The position numbers were made by a program, and so were the translations under genes. 48,765 nucleotides of DNA from Rugamonas rubra (GTDB taxonomy: Bacteria > Pseudomonadota > Gammaproteobacteria > Burkholderiales > Burkholderiaceae_D): contig NZ_FOTW01000037.1 of NCBI RefSeq assembly GCF_900114705.1, forward strand, positions 1 to 48,765, in the 5' to 3' direction. The notes under the pieces are model-generated. The model was not told the DNA's origin and searched no databases. It saw only the letters and a list, made by a program, of their open reading frames with translations. Shown here in pieces: positions 25,715 through 36,345 of the stretch. Positions within the stretch are counted from its first letter, which is position 1. Each line of letters starts with the position of its first letter.

Positions 25715-28186
25715 TTAGAACGCCGTGTCGGCGCGGATGTACATCGAGCGGCCGTTCACGCCGATCGGGCAGGTTTCCCAGCAGCGGGTGAAGCCGATCT
25801 TCGGGAAGTCGCCGCCGTTGGTCCATTCCGACGGCAATGTGTTGAACACGTTGTTGGCGCCGACGCTGAGGAAGGTGCGCTTGCTGAAGGCGTAGCGCAC
25901 CGAGGCGTCGACCAGCCACTTGGCGTCCCAGGTGTGCAGCGGGCTGAAGTTCGAGGCCTGCACTTCGCCGTAGTAGTTGGCGCGCGTGTTCAGGTTCCAC
26001 GGGCCGCTGGTGTAGTCGGCCGCCACCACGTGGTGCTTGCGTGGCTGGCCGCGTTCGATCAGCGTCACCTGCGACTGGTCGAACAGCTGCTCGCCGGTCA
26101 GCACCGACGACGTCGAGTGGCGCTTGGTGACCTCGGTCTTGTTGAAGCCCAGCTGGCCCGACAGCACCAGCGTCGACGCCGGCAGGCGGGTGGTGTGCTC
26201 GGCGACGATGTCCAGGCCGCGTGTCTTGGTGTCGACCGCGTTGGTGAAGAACTGCGCCTGGCCGACGCCGAGCGGTTTCAGGATGTTGGCGATCGGGCCG
26301 CTGCCGCTCGCCTCGGGCGCCACCTCGCTGGAGAACACGATGCGGTCCTTGATCTTGATCTGGTAGGCGTCGGCGGTGATCGAGAAGTTCTTCACCGGGC
26401 GCAGCACCATGCCGATGCTGCCACCGGTCGAGGTCTCCTCCTTCAGCGGGGCGATGCCGAAGGCCTGGGTCACGGCGCTGCCCTGGCGCGCGGTCAGCGT
26501 CTCGGTCAGCACGCCGTTGTTCAGGTTGGTCGAGACCGAGCTGTAGAACGCCTGCTGCACGCTGGGGGCGCGGAAGCCGGTCGAGACGCTGCCGCGGAAG
26601 CCGATCTGCTTGCTCGGGTCGAAGCGGGCGCTGAACTTGCCCGTCACGGTGCTGCCGAAGTCGGAGTACTTCTCGTAGCGCACGGCGCCGGCGACGGTCA
26701 GCTGGTCGACCGGCTTGTGTTCGAGGTCGAGGAACAGGGCGATGTTGTGGCGGCCGGCGTCGACGGCGGTGCCCGGCGTGTAGCCGGGGAAGCCCTGGAT
26801 GCCGGAGGCGGCGGTCTTGCCGTTCTGGCCCTTGATGACGATGGCCGGGTTGTTGGTGCGGCCGTACTGGTAGGAGACCGGGTCGCCCGCCTCGATCTGG
26901 TAGTTGTCGCTGCGGTACTCGAAGCCGGTGGCGACGAACACGGTGCCGTCGCCGAACTTGACCGGACCCTTGACGTCGGCGTTGAAGGTGGTCTGGGTGA
27001 ACTTGAGCTTGCCGGTGTCGGCCTCGCGCGGCGACTCGCCGTAGATCTGGCCCGGCGCGCCGCCCGGTTTCGGCTCGTACCAGTAGCTGACGTTGATGCT
27101 GTTCGACTCGTGGAAGTCGAGTTCGCTCTCGCCGTGGTTGATGCTGATGTCGGCCTTCCAGTCGTTGGCCAGGTCGCGCCGGTAGCCGAAGGCGAAGGAG
27201 GCGTCCTTGACGGTGGTGTGGATGTTGGGCAGGTAGCCGTCGGCGTGGGTCTCGGACGGCACGGTGCGGTCGTCGCCCTGCGAGCGGTAGAAGCCGTAGG
27301 CGTCGCCCTTGCGGCGCGACAGGCCGCCGAAGGCGTAGAACTCGCTGGCCTTGTCGATCGGCAGCGCGGCGTTCCACCACAGGTAGGCGTCCTTGGCGTT
27401 GCTGTCGCCGATGTGTTGGGTCACCCGTGGCGCGCCTTGCACGCGCAGCGAGTCGGGGCCGGCGCGGTTGGTCTCGCCGCGCTTGCGCGCCTCGACGGTC
27501 AGGTTGATGAAGCCGCCGTCCTGGCCCAGGGCGAAGCCGGTGTTGGCGCTGCCGGAATAGGTGTCGCCGTCGCCCTCGGAGGTGGTGCCGACGGTGCCGC
27601 TCAGGGTGGTCTCCTTGACCTGCGACTTGAGCACGATGTTGATCACGCCGGCGATCGCGTCGGAGCCGTACTGGGCGGCGGCGCCGTCGCGCAGCACCTC
27701 GATGTGGTGGATCGCGCCAAGCGGGATGGCGTTGATGTCGGTGCCGGCCGAGCCGCGGCCGATGGTCTGCTGCACGTTGACCAGGGCCTGCTGGTGACGG
27801 CGCTTGCCGTTGACCAGCACCAGCACCTGGTCGGGGCCGAGCGAGCGCAGCGTGGCCGGGCGGATGATGTCCGAGCCGTCGCTGATGAAGGTGGTCGAGA
27901 AGTTGAACGACGGGTCCAGCGTCTGCAGCAGCTTGCCCAGTTCCAGCGGTCCGGCGGTTTGCATGTCCTTCAGGCTGATCAGGCCGACCGGGGCCGAGGT
28001 GTCGAGCGCGGTCTTGGCCACCGAGCGCGAGCCCAGCACGACGACGGTTTGTTCGGCTGCCGGCGCGCTGTCGGCGGCGCTTTGCGCCCAGCTATGGCCG
28101 GCGGCGAGCAGCAGGGCGGAGGCGATCAGGGTGCGGCGGAAGGGGAGGCGTTGCGGGGCGGCGGTGCTGCGGTGTGCTGTAGTCAT
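25715..28186 (-). CDS. TonB-dependent outer-membrane receptor
   Basis: 823 residues. It imports a siderophore, vitamin or oligosaccharide across the outer membrane with TonB energy. A signal peptide ends near HSWAQ (about residue 35). The plug domain follows (~45-170) with RSLGPDQVLVLVNGKRRH and EVLRDGAAAQYGSDAIAGVINI, both classic. The rest is a 22-strand barrel ending in Phe, as outer-membrane barrels do. No N-terminal STN domain is present, so transcriptional signalling through an anti-sigma factor is unlikely. No transport partner is adjacent, and the ligand is not evident. Confidence 0.93.
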   Translation of the reverse strand: MTTAHRSTAAPQRLPFRRTLIASALLLAAGHSWAQSAADSAPAAEQTVVVLGSRSVAKTALDTSAPVGLISLKDMQTAGPLELGKLLQTLDPSFNFSTTFISDGSDIIRPATLRSLGPDQVLVLVNGKRRHQQALVNVQQTIGRGSAGTDINAIPLGAIHHIEVLRDGAAAQYGSDAIAGVINIVLKSQVKETTLSGTVGTTSEGDGDTYSGSANTGFALGQDGGFINLTVEARKRGETNRAGPDSLRVQGAPRVTQHIGDSNAKDAYLWWNAALPIDKASEFYAFGGLSRRKGDAYGFYRSQGDDRTVPSETHADGYLPNIHTTVKDASFAFGYRRDLANDWKADISINHGESELDFHESNSINVSYWYEPKPGGAPGQIYGESPREADTGKLKFTQTTFNADVKGPVKFGDGTVFVATGFEYRSDNYQIEAGDPVSYQYGRTNNPAIVIKGQNGKTAASGIQGFPGYTPGTAVDAGRHNIALFLDLEHKPVDQLTVAGAVRYEKYSDFGSTVTGKFSARFDPSKQIGFRGSVSTGFRAPSVQQAFYSSVSTNLNNGVLTETLTARQGSAVTQAFGIAPLKEETSTGGSIGMVLRPVKNFSITADAYQIKIKDRIVFSSEVAPEASGSGPIANILKPLGVGQAQFFTNAVDTKTRGLDIVAEHTTRLPASTLVLSGQLGFNKTEVTKRHSTSSVLTGEQLFDQSQVTLIERGQPRKHHVVAADYTSGPWNLNTRANYYGEVQASNFSPLHTWDAKWLVDASVRYAFSKRTFLSVGANNVFNTLPSEWTNGGDFPKIGFTRCWETCPIGVNGRSMYIRADTAF

Positions 28187-28492
28187 GTGTCATTCTCTCG
28201 TATGGTTTTTATCTGAACATGCAGCCAATGGGTGACCGGCTTTGACGCTGAACGGGCGAGGGTGACTCGCCGCCGAGAAAATACTACAGTGTGCGATTGC
28301 TGCCGGCCAAGGGGTTTGCGGCGCGGTGTTGTGTTATGTGCACCAGTTGCAATATTGCGTGCGTTATACGGGGAAATCCCTTACCCTGATCGACCGCCGG
28401 CCGGAAAGTCGAGTCCGCCAGGGGGCGGCGGGTGGATGCCTTTATGCTAGTCTTGCCGGGGCGGCAACGACTGTTGCCGCCGCCGGCGCCGC
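28187..28492. other. Intergenic region between TonB receptor and spermidine-synthase-like gene
   Basis: No gene is supported in these 306 bases. The side next to the receptor should carry its promoter; a candidate on the minus strand is TAGTAT (28281-28286) with TTGGCC (28305-28310), 18 bases apart. Near the other end lies a perfect hairpin, GCGGCAAC (28461-28468) and GTTGCCGC (28473-28480) with loop GACT, 12 bases past the stop of the minus-strand gene; it may end that transcript although no T-run follows. Confidence 0.45.
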
Positions 28493-29290
28493 CTATTGCT
28501 GGTCGAGCATCCAGCCCTTGAGGCCGTTGACCCAGGACTTGGCGGGCAGGTTGAAGCGCGTCTTGATGGCGCCGGCGCGCTCGTAGAGCAGGCTGAAGTC
28601 GAGCAGCGGCGAGCGCTTGAAGGCGATCACGACGATGTTGGCGTCGTGCACCTCGGGCAGCCAGACGACGGCGTCGAACACCTGCTCCATGGCTTGCAGG
28701 TTCTTGTCGTAGTTGGGGAAGTCGCCGAACACGTTGGTGGTCATGATGCCGTCGGCGCTCAGGCAGTCGTGGCAGGCCTGGTAGAACTCGGGCGAGTCGA
28801 GCACCGGGCCGCGCGCCTCCTCGTCGTACAGGTCGACCTGCAGCACGTCGACCGTGCCGTGGTTGGCCGGGTCGAGCACGAAGTCCATGGCGTCCATCTC
28901 GCGCACCGCCAGGCGCTCGTCGTCGGGCGGCAGGCCGAACTGGGCGCGGCAGATGGCGATGACGTTGGGGTTGAGCTCGACGGCGGTGACGCGCGCCTCG
29001 GCCAGGCGGTGGTAGCAGAACTTGGTCAGCGCGGCGCTGCCCAGGCCGAGCTGGACGACGTGGCGCGGGCGTTCCTGGAACAGCAGCCACATCATCATCA
29101 TCTGCACGTATTCGAGCTCGATGGCGTCCGGTTTGGACAGGCGCATCGCGCCCTGCACCCACGAGGTGCCCAGGTGGAGGAAGCGCACGCCCTGGAACTG
29201 GGTGGTGGTGGCCGGCGGGTGGCCGGGCTGGTCGTAGCGCGCGGCGCTGGCCGGCGCGGCGGCGGTGGGGGAGGCGGTTTTCTTGGACAT
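28493..29290 (-). CDS. Spermidine-synthase-like (SpeE-fold) protein
   Basis: 265 residues. Rossmann methyltransferase-like core with HVVQLGLGSAALTKFCYHRL (SAM/dcSAM-binding loop, ~78-97), VTAVELNPNVIAICR (acidic residue that binds the ribose) and DVLQVDLYDEEARGPVLDSP at ~147-166 where SpeE has its catalytic Asp. The N-terminal ~35 residues are low-complexity Ala/Pro/Thr. Several bacterial spermidine-synthase-like proteins of this type occur singly and lack proof of polyamine activity, so I call only the fold. Starts at 29290; upstream lies the terminator of the PEP-CTERM gene. Confidence 0.8.
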   Translation of the reverse strand: MSKKTASPTAAAPASAARYDQPGHPPATTTQFQGVRFLHLGTSWVQGAMRLSKPDAIELEYVQMMMMWLLFQERPRHVVQLGLGSAALTKFCYHRLAEARVTAVELNPNVIAICRAQFGLPPDDERLAVREMDAMDFVLDPANHGTVDVLQVDLYDEEARGPVLDSPEFYQACHDCLSADGIMTTNVFGDFPNYDKNLQAMEQVFDAVVWLPEVHDANIVVIAFKRSPLLDFSLLYERAGAIKTRFNLPAKSWVNGLKGWMLDQQ

Positions 29291-29321
29291 GGGCGTAGTT
29301 TACCAGCCGCCCCGGCGGCGC

Positions 29322-29348
29322 AAAAAAAAAGACGCCGCAGCGTCTTTT
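29322..29348 (-). terminator. Intrinsic terminator of the PEP-CTERM gene
   Basis: Read on the minus strand, AAAAGACGC (29348-29340) pairs with GCGTCTTTT (29335-29327) across a 4-base loop and is followed by a run of nine T (29330-29322). It lies 22 bases beyond the stop of the minus-strand PEP-CTERM gene. This is a canonical Rho-independent terminator. Confidence 0.88.
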
Positions 29349-29369
29349 AAGCTGGGCGCCGGGTTGCGC

Positions 29370-29891
29370 TCAGGACGACTTGCGGCGCCGCGCCAGGAAG
29401 GCCAGCACGCCCAGGCCGCCGAGCATCATGCCGTAGGTTTCCGGCTCGGGCACGGCGGTCACGTTGATGGTGCCGGCGTACGAGGCGGTGATCGGCGTGT
29501 CCTTGTGCATCATCATGTCGCCGGCCCAGCCGTGCACGGTCAACACCAGCGAACCGGAGGCGGGCGCCGGGAACATGCCGCCGAATTCAAAGAAGCCCGG
29601 ACCGGACAGTATCAAGGGGTTGCCGTTCAGCGTGGCACCGAGGAAGTCGATGTTGTTGACGGCGCTGAAGCCGATCGTGACCAGGCTGGCGTCGACCATC
29701 GACGGGCCGACCGCCGGGGTGAAGGTGATGGTATCCCAGAACTCGCCCGAGAACATGTGCGTCAGGCCGAAGCCGGCGCTCTGCATCGGTGGCACGCCGA
29801 CCAAAGGCACGCTTGGCGTGAGGTCTTCCGCCATGACGGCGGTGAAAGGTGCGGCCAGCATGGCGGCCAAAAGTAATGATTTTAGTTTCAT
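29370..29891 (-). CDS. PEP-CTERM sorted protein, FxDxF type
   Basis: 173 residues. A signal peptide (MKLKSLLLAAMLAAPFTAVMA) leads to a short mature region with many hydrophobic beta-type segments, and the protein ends VPEPETYGMMLGGLGVLAFL followed by RRRK. That tail is the PEP-CTERM signal: VPEP motif, helix, basic end. It is cleaved by an exosortase and commonly found on proteins of exopolysaccharide-producing bacteria. FWDTITF is compatible with the FxDxF group. No exosortase gene lies nearby. It is a monocistron with its own terminator. The function of the mature part is unknown. Confidence 0.92.
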   Translation of the reverse strand: MKLKSLLLAAMLAAPFTAVMAEDLTPSVPLVGVPPMQSAGFGLTHMFSGEFWDTITFTPAVGPSMVDASLVTIGFSAVNNIDFLGATLNGNPLILSGPGFFEFGGMFPAPASGSLVLTVHGWAGDMMMHKDTPITASYAGTINVTAVPEPETYGMMLGGLGVLAFLARRRKSS

Positions 29892-30108
29892 TTTTCTTCC
29901 CCGTGAAAGTGTTACCCGGCACCGAAAGGTCAGTGCCGGATTCCAAGTTACGCCAGTGGAAAAGTCATGTCAATTCGCTATTTTCAAATCGATAGTCACC
30001 GCGAAATAGCTTGTCCCTAACACAAGGGCGGGCGCCTCGGAAACTTATCAAAGAGGCACTGATCAATGTCAAAATTTACATCCAAATATTGTCAGCCCGA
30101 GCACAATT

Positions 30109-31514
30109 TTAGTTGCAGGAAACCGACAGTGGCAGGATCAGCGCCACCGTCAGGCCACCGCCGGCGCGGTTGGCCAGGGTGATGCGGCCGCCGTGGGCCT
30201 CGGCGATCTCGCGCGCCAGCGCCAGGCCCAGGCCGGTGCCGCTGCGCTTGGTCGAGTAGAACGGCACCAGCGCGTTGGTCAGCACCGTCTCGCTCATGCC
30301 CGGGCCGCGGTCGTGCACCTCGATGCGCAGGCCGTCCTGCAGGCGGCGCACGGCGAGGCGCACGGCGCCGGCCGGCGAGCCGGACTCGTGGGCGTTCTTG
30401 AGCAGGTTGAGCAGGGCCTGTTCGAGCTGGGCGGCGTCGAAGGCGGCCGGCTCGGCCGGCAGGGCGCCGGCCAGGGCGAACTCGACCTGGGCCGCCAGGT
30501 GGCCGACGAAGGCGCCCCAGTCCTGCCATTCCGGGCGCGGCGCCGGCAGCTTGGCGAAGCGGGCGTAGCCGAGGATGAAGCTCTCCAGGTGGCGGCTGCG
30601 CTCCTCGATGGTGGCGAGGATCTGCGGCAGGCGCGCGGTCTGGCCGCGCCGCACCAGCTCGGCGCCGGAGTGGGCCAGCGAGGTGAGCGGGGCGAGCGAG
30701 TTGTTGAGCTCGTGGCTGATGACGCGGATCACCTTCTTCCAGGTCTGCACCTCCTGCCGGCGCAGCTCCAGGGTCAGTTGGCGCAGCAGCAAGAGCTCGT
30801 GTTTGCGGCCGTTCAGGTTGAAGCTGCGCCGCGCCAGGTGGAACACCTCCTCCTCGGCGCCCGCCTCGGTGCCGAGCCCGGCGCCGTTGGTGAACAGGCC
30901 GTCGCCGCCGCGCGCCAGCGCCTCGTTGAGGGCCGGCGCGGCCTGCGCCAGCACGGCGGCCAGGCGGTGGCCCTCGAGCTTGCGGCCCTGGTTGAGCAGC
31001 TGGCGGGCGGCCACGTTGGCGTACACCACCGGCCCGCCCTCGCTCACCAGCAGCATCGCCACCGGCGTGTTCTGCACCATGGTGTCGAGCAGCAGCTCGC
31101 GCTGCACCAGCTCGAGGCGCTGTTGGCGCAGCACGGCGCCGAGCGCGTTGTGGGCCGCCACCAGGTCGCTCAGCTCGTCGTTCTGCGGCCAGTGCAGGCT
31201 GAACGAGAAGTCGCCGTCCTGGTAGCTGGTGACGGTGCCGGTGAGGGCGCGGAACAGCGACAGGATGGGCGCCAGCTGGGCACGGATGGTGATGACGGCG
31301 AGCGGCAGCACGCACAGCAGGCACAGCGCCAGCACCAGGCCGGGCCGTTGCGGCAGCAGGCGGGTCAGCGCCAGCGCGACCAGGATGCCCACGGTCAGCA
31401 GGGTGCCGACCAGGGCCGACCAGCGCGTCAGCAGCGAGAGGCGGATGCCCTTCGAGGCGCCGCCCTTGGCCCCGGCGGCCGGCCGGGGCTGCTGCTGCTG
31501 CTCGGCGCCGGCCA

Positions 31515-31515
<1 letters not shown>
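30109..31515 (-). CDS. Membrane sensor histidine kinase
   Basis: 468 residues. Two hydrophobic helices at about 32-52 and 59-77 with almost no periplasmic loop, so it senses within or from inside the membrane. A HAMP-like/PAS-like linker is followed by the dimerisation H-box VISHELNNSLAPL with His268, an N-box LLNLLKNAHESG (Asn374) and the G-boxes DRGPGMSE and GTGLGLALA. The ATG overlaps the stop of the response-regulator gene by one base (TGATG), so the two proteins form a pair. Its likely role is to report envelope or peptide stress to the ABC module upstream. Intramembrane sensors of this layout often sense antibiotics, but the ligand is unknown. Confidence 0.92.
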
Positions 31516-32858
<1,343 letters not shown>

Positions 32859-32909
32859 GCGCTAAGAATAACATTGCCGGACCGCGCGCGGTCCGTTGAT
32901 TTCCCCCCC

Positions 32910-32970
32910 GGGGTCAGTGCCGACATTCGGACATTCACGCGGTGAATGTCCGAATGTCGGCACTGACCCC
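32910..32970. repeat. Perfect 29-bp inverted repeat with 3-base loop
   Basis: The arm at 32910-32938, beginning GGGGTCAGTGCCGACATT, is matched without mismatch by its reverse complement at 32942-32970, with loop GCG. A further CTGACCCC fragment lies at 32976-32983. The arms end in GGGGTCAG/CTGACCCC, shared with the palindromes at 11505 and 41832. It lies in the 139-base gap between the permease and response-regulator genes. It is likely a member of an extragenic-palindrome family, and could also act as an mRNA barrier. Confidence 0.85.
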
Positions 32971-32997
32971 GCAGGCTGACCCCGCGGGGGTGGTGGC

Positions 32998-34233
32998 TCA
33001 GGCGCTGCGGGTGGCCAGCGCGGGCGAGGTGGAGGCGGCGCGCCAGGCCGGGCCGTAGACGGCGCCCAGGCCGAGCAGCCAGAACACGCCGGCGCCGGCC
33101 GCCAGGTAGGGCGCCGGCAGCCGCGTCATCTCCAGCTGGCTCACCAGCAGCGCGTTCAGCGCCAGCCCGAGCAGCACGCCGGCGGCCACGCCGACGCTGG
33201 TGATCATCACGTTCTCGACCAGGAAGTAGCGCAGGATGTCGACGCGGCGCGCGCCCAGCGCGCGGCGCACGCCGATCTGCTTGCGCCGCTGCGTCACCCA
33301 CAGGCTGGCCATGCCGACGATGCCGCTGGCCGTCACCAGCAGCAGCAGCGCGCTGACGGCGACCAGCATGCCGGACAGGCCGCGGTCGGCGCGGTAGCGG
33401 TCGGCGCGCACCTCGGCCAGGCTCTTCAGGCGCACGATCACCGGCGCCGCCGCCGCCGCCCGCGCCGCCGCCTCGGCGTCGCGCATGGTGCGCTCGAGCC
33501 GGCCCGGCTCGGCGCGCAGGGTGAAGTTGCTGTCGCTGCCGCCGGTGTAGCGGATCGGCACGATGACCGAGAGCTCGCCGTCGCCCTTGAGCTGGGCGCC
33601 CGGCGTTTGCAGCCGCTCGACCACGCCGACCACCACGCTGGCGTTGGCCTTGTCACCGGTGCCGAAGTACAGCGTCTGGCCCAGCGCGCTGGCGCTGTCG
33701 GGCCACAGCCGCTGCGCCAGCGCGCGCGTGACGATGACCGTCTTGGCGAACTCCTCGCTGGTGTCCTGGTCGACCTCGAGCACCTCCTGCGGCGCGAAGT
33801 CGCGCCCCTCGCGCAGCTGCAGGCCCCAGGTCTTGAGCAGGCCGTCGGGCGTGCTGTACAGCGCCGCCGAGCCGCTGTCCTGCGCCTGCGCGCGGCTGGC
33901 GGCGACGCCGCTGTAGCTGCCCGAGCGCGTCATCGGCAACTGGCTGACGTTGGCCACCGACAGCACGCCGGGCACGCCGCGCAGCGTGGCCGCCTCGGCC
34001 TTTTGCTCGGCCAGCTGCTGCTGGTGGCTGCCGGCCTTCAGGTGGCGGATCTGCAGCGAGAAGACGTCGGCCTCGGCGGCCACGCCGCTGGGCCGCGCCG
34101 CCACCGCCTGGCGCACGGCGACGATGTGCAGGGCGTTGGCCAGGATGGCCAGGCTGAGCGCGACCTGCACGGCGACCAGCACGGCACCGGTTTTGCTGCG
34201 CAGCAGCGCCGACAGGATGGGGCGGATTTCCAT
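32998..34233 (-). CDS. MacB/FtsX-type ABC transporter permease (second)
   Basis: 411 residues. N-terminal helix (GAVLVAVQVALSLAILANAL), a large periplasmic MacB-type region (~45-275) and three C-terminal helices with QRRKQIGVRRALGARRVDILRYFLVENVMI, the coupling-helix region typical of FtsX-like permeases (R-x-E/Q-I-G-V-R-x-A-L-G-A). MacB-type systems use the mechanotransmission cycle to expel or pull substrates such as lipoproteins or peptides through an outer-membrane channel. It starts 24 bases after its partner permease. Such pairs of half-sized permeases work as a heterodimer with a separate ATPase. Confidence 0.9.
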   Translation of the reverse strand: MEIRPILSALLRSKTGAVLVAVQVALSLAILANALHIVAVRQAVAARPSGVAAEADVFSLQIRHLKAGSHQQQLAEQKAEAATLRGVPGVLSVANVSQLPMTRSGSYSGVAASRAQAQDSGSAALYSTPDGLLKTWGLQLREGRDFAPQEVLEVDQDTSEEFAKTVIVTRALAQRLWPDSASALGQTLYFGTGDKANASVVVGVVERLQTPGAQLKGDGELSVIVPIRYTGGSDSNFTLRAEPGRLERTMRDAEAAARAAAAAPVIVRLKSLAEVRADRYRADRGLSGMLVAVSALLLLVTASGIVGMASLWVTQRRKQIGVRRALGARRVDILRYFLVENVMITSVGVAAGVLLGLALNALLVSQLEMTRLPAPYLAAGAGVFWLLGLGAVYGPAWRAASTSPALATRSA

Positions 34234-34257
34234 GGTCTTGTCCTCTTTTCTAGGGGC

Positions 34258-35574
34258 TTATTGGGATTTGAGCTGCAGCGCCGGGGTCACCTGGCAGGCG
34301 CGCCAGGTCGGCAGCAGGCCGGCCAGCACGGCCGCCGCCACCGCCAGCGCGAAGGTGGCCGCCAACATGGCCCAGTCCATGTGGGCCACCACCGTCAGCT
34401 CCTTCGACTGGCGGGCGATCAGGGCCAGCGCGCCGAAGGCCAGCAGCAGGCCGAGCGCGCCGCCGGCCAGGCCGACCACGCCGGTCTCGACGAGGAACTG
34501 GCGGAAGATCTCGCGGCGCGAGGCGCCCAGGGCGCGGCGGATGCCGACCTCGGCGGCGCGCACGGAGAACTTGGCCAGCAGCAGGCCGATGGCGTTGACC
34601 AGGCACAGCAGCAGGAAGCCGAAGGCCAGCCAGGCGCTCAGCCGGTTGTCGTTGCCGACCACCTTGAGGAATTCGAGCCATTCCATCACGTTGTACAGGC
34701 GGTTCGGCGCGTGGCGCGGCAGCCGGCCCAGGCGGCGCTGTTCGTCGGCGTAGTTGTCCAGATAGGCCTGCAGCGCGGCCCGTCCGCCCGGCGCGCTCTC
34801 GAACCAGAACTGGATCCAGGTGCATTCGGAGTCGAGCAGGCCCTGGTAGCCGGGCGTCGGCGGGCCGTTGCAGTTGGTGCTGCCGTAGTGCTCGCTTTGG
34901 TGGCGCACCATGCTGGCGAAGGGGATGAAGAAGTCCTCCTCCTCGCCGAAGGCGCCACGGCCGCCGACGATGCGGTGGAAGCGCGGCACCACCTGCCAGG
35001 GCGCCAGCACGCCGCTGACCTGGTAGGCGAAGCCCATGATGGACAGGCGTTGGCCGACCGGGTTGGCGGTGCCGTACAGCTTCTCGGCCAGCGCGGCGCT
35101 GAGCACGACGACGTCGGCGCCGGCGGCGTCGTCGGCCGGGCTCCAGCCCTGGCCGTGGCGGAACGGCGCCTCGAACATGGCGAAGAAGTCGCTGGTCGGC
35201 GCCACGCCGTAGGCGGCGAAGGGGGCCAGGTCGGGCCGCGCCGGCGCCACCGCCGCCGCCACGCCGATGATGGCGGTGCGCCGCTCGCCCTGGCCGCCGC
35301 GCAGCAGGTTGCTGGCGTCGCGGTAGCTCAGCTGGCGGTCGCGCTGGCGCGGGTCGCCGCCCGGCGTGTAGCCCTGCAGCGGGCCGTTGTCGAGCAGCGG
35401 CACGAACAGGCGCGCGCTCTTGTGCGGCATCGGGTCGCCGCCCATCACGTGCAGCACGGTCAGGGTGGCGACGCTGGCGGCCACGCCGACGGCCAGCGTC
35501 AACACCATCAGCGCGGTCAGCGCCGGGTTGCGCCGCAGGCTGCGCAGGCCGAGTTGGAAGTAGTAGAGCCACAT
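34258..35574 (-). CDS. MacB/FtsX-type ABC transporter permease (first)
   Basis: 438 residues. It starts at 35574 with MWLYYFQLGLRSLRRNPALT, the usual FtsX-type N-terminus (an upstream in-frame extension would overlap the ATPase gene). The first helix is at ~21-42, the periplasmic MacB region runs ~45-315, and three C-terminal helices include EVGIRRALGASRREIFRQFL. Ten bases separate it from the ATPase gene, so they are cotranscribed. It should form a heterodimer with the second permease. The substrate of the transporter is not known. Confidence 0.9.
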   Translation of the reverse strand: MWLYYFQLGLRSLRRNPALTALMVLTLAVGVAASVATLTVLHVMGGDPMPHKSARLFVPLLDNGPLQGYTPGGDPRQRDRQLSYRDASNLLRGGQGERRTAIIGVAAAVAPARPDLAPFAAYGVAPTSDFFAMFEAPFRHGQGWSPADDAAGADVVVLSAALAEKLYGTANPVGQRLSIMGFAYQVSGVLAPWQVVPRFHRIVGGRGAFGEEEDFFIPFASMVRHQSEHYGSTNCNGPPTPGYQGLLDSECTWIQFWFESAPGGRAALQAYLDNYADEQRRLGRLPRHAPNRLYNVMEWLEFLKVVGNDNRLSAWLAFGFLLLCLVNAIGLLLAKFSVRAAEVGIRRALGASRREIFRQFLVETGVVGLAGGALGLLLAFGALALIARQSKELTVVAHMDWAMLAATFALAVAAAVLAGLLPTWRACQVTPALQLKSQ

Positions 35575-35584
35575 GGCCGCCCCC

Positions 35585-36301
35585 TTATGCCGCGTGGACG
35601 GCCGACTGGCCGTCGAACAGCGAGGCGCCGCGCCGCGCCAGGTCGGACACCTGGCCGTCGACGATGTGCACGTTGCGCTGCGAGCGCACGGCCAGCTCGG
35701 CATCGTGGGTGACCATCAGGATGGTGGTGCCCTGGGCGTTGATCTCCTCGAGCAGTTGCATGACGCCGCGCGCCATCTGGGTGTCGAGGTTGCCGGTCGG
35801 CTCGTCGGCCAGCAGCAGCTTGGGCGAGCCGGCCAGCGCGCGGGCGATCGCCACGCGCTGCTGCTGGCCGCCCGACAGCTCGGCCGGGTAGTGGCGCATG
35901 CGCGAGGCCAGGCCGACCTTGGCCAGCGCGTCCTCGATGCGTTCGCGCCGCTCGGCGCGGTTGAAGCCGCGGTAGCGCAGCGGCACGTCGACGTTGTCGA
36001 ACAGCGACAGGTCGGGGATCAGGTTGAAGCCCTGGAAGATGAAGCCGAGCTTCTCGTTGCGCAGGCGCGAGCGGGCGTTGTCGTCCATGCCCTGGACGTT
36101 GACGCCGTCGAGGATGTACTCGCCGTCGCTGAACTCCTCGAGCAGGCCGGCGATGTTGAGGAAGCTGGTCTTGCCCGAGCCGGAGGGCCCGGTGACGGTG
36201 ACGAATTCGCCGGCCTTCACCTCGATCTCGAAGCCGCGCAGGGCGTGCGTCTCGATCATGTGGGTGCGGTAGACTTTGCTCAGGTTGTGCATGCGCAGCA
36301 T
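35585..36301 (-). CDS. ABC transporter ATP-binding protein, MacB/LolD type
   Basis: 238 residues, complete single nucleotide-binding domain. Walker A GPSGSGKT at 38-45, Q-loop FIFQGFNL, signature LSGGQQQR at 142-149, Walker B LLLADEP at 162-168 and H-loop VTHDAELA. TGNLD after Walker B is the LolD/MacB-type D-loop region. The start codon is at 36301; the frame continues upstream into the adaptor gene only as an artefact. It drives the two permeases downstream. Upstream, 44 bases away, lies the periplasmic adaptor. Confidence 0.94.
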   Translation of the reverse strand: MLRMHNLSKVYRTHMIETHALRGFEIEVKAGEFVTVTGPSGSGKTSFLNIAGLLEEFSDGEYILDGVNVQGMDDNARSRLRNEKLGFIFQGFNLIPDLSLFDNVDVPLRYRGFNRAERRERIEDALAKVGLASRMRHYPAELSGGQQQRVAIARALAGSPKLLLADEPTGNLDTQMARGVMQLLEEINAQGTTILMVTHDAELAVRSQRNVHIVDGQVSDLARRGASLFDGQSAVHAA

Positions 36302-36345
36302 GGCGTGCCTTTCGGGTCGGGTGGAATGGGTTGACTTGTTTCTGC

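Noticed and set aside
23984..28216. 1410-codon plus-strand open frame opposite the TonB-dependent receptor
   Set aside because: Antisense shadow in high-GC DNA; it crosses the MocR gene in another frame and shows no domain, while the receptor has plug and barrel motifs.
28461..28480. Strong intrinsic terminator after the spermidine-synthase-like gene
   Set aside because: The 8-bp stem is perfect but no T-run follows on the minus strand, so I note it only within the intergenic entry.
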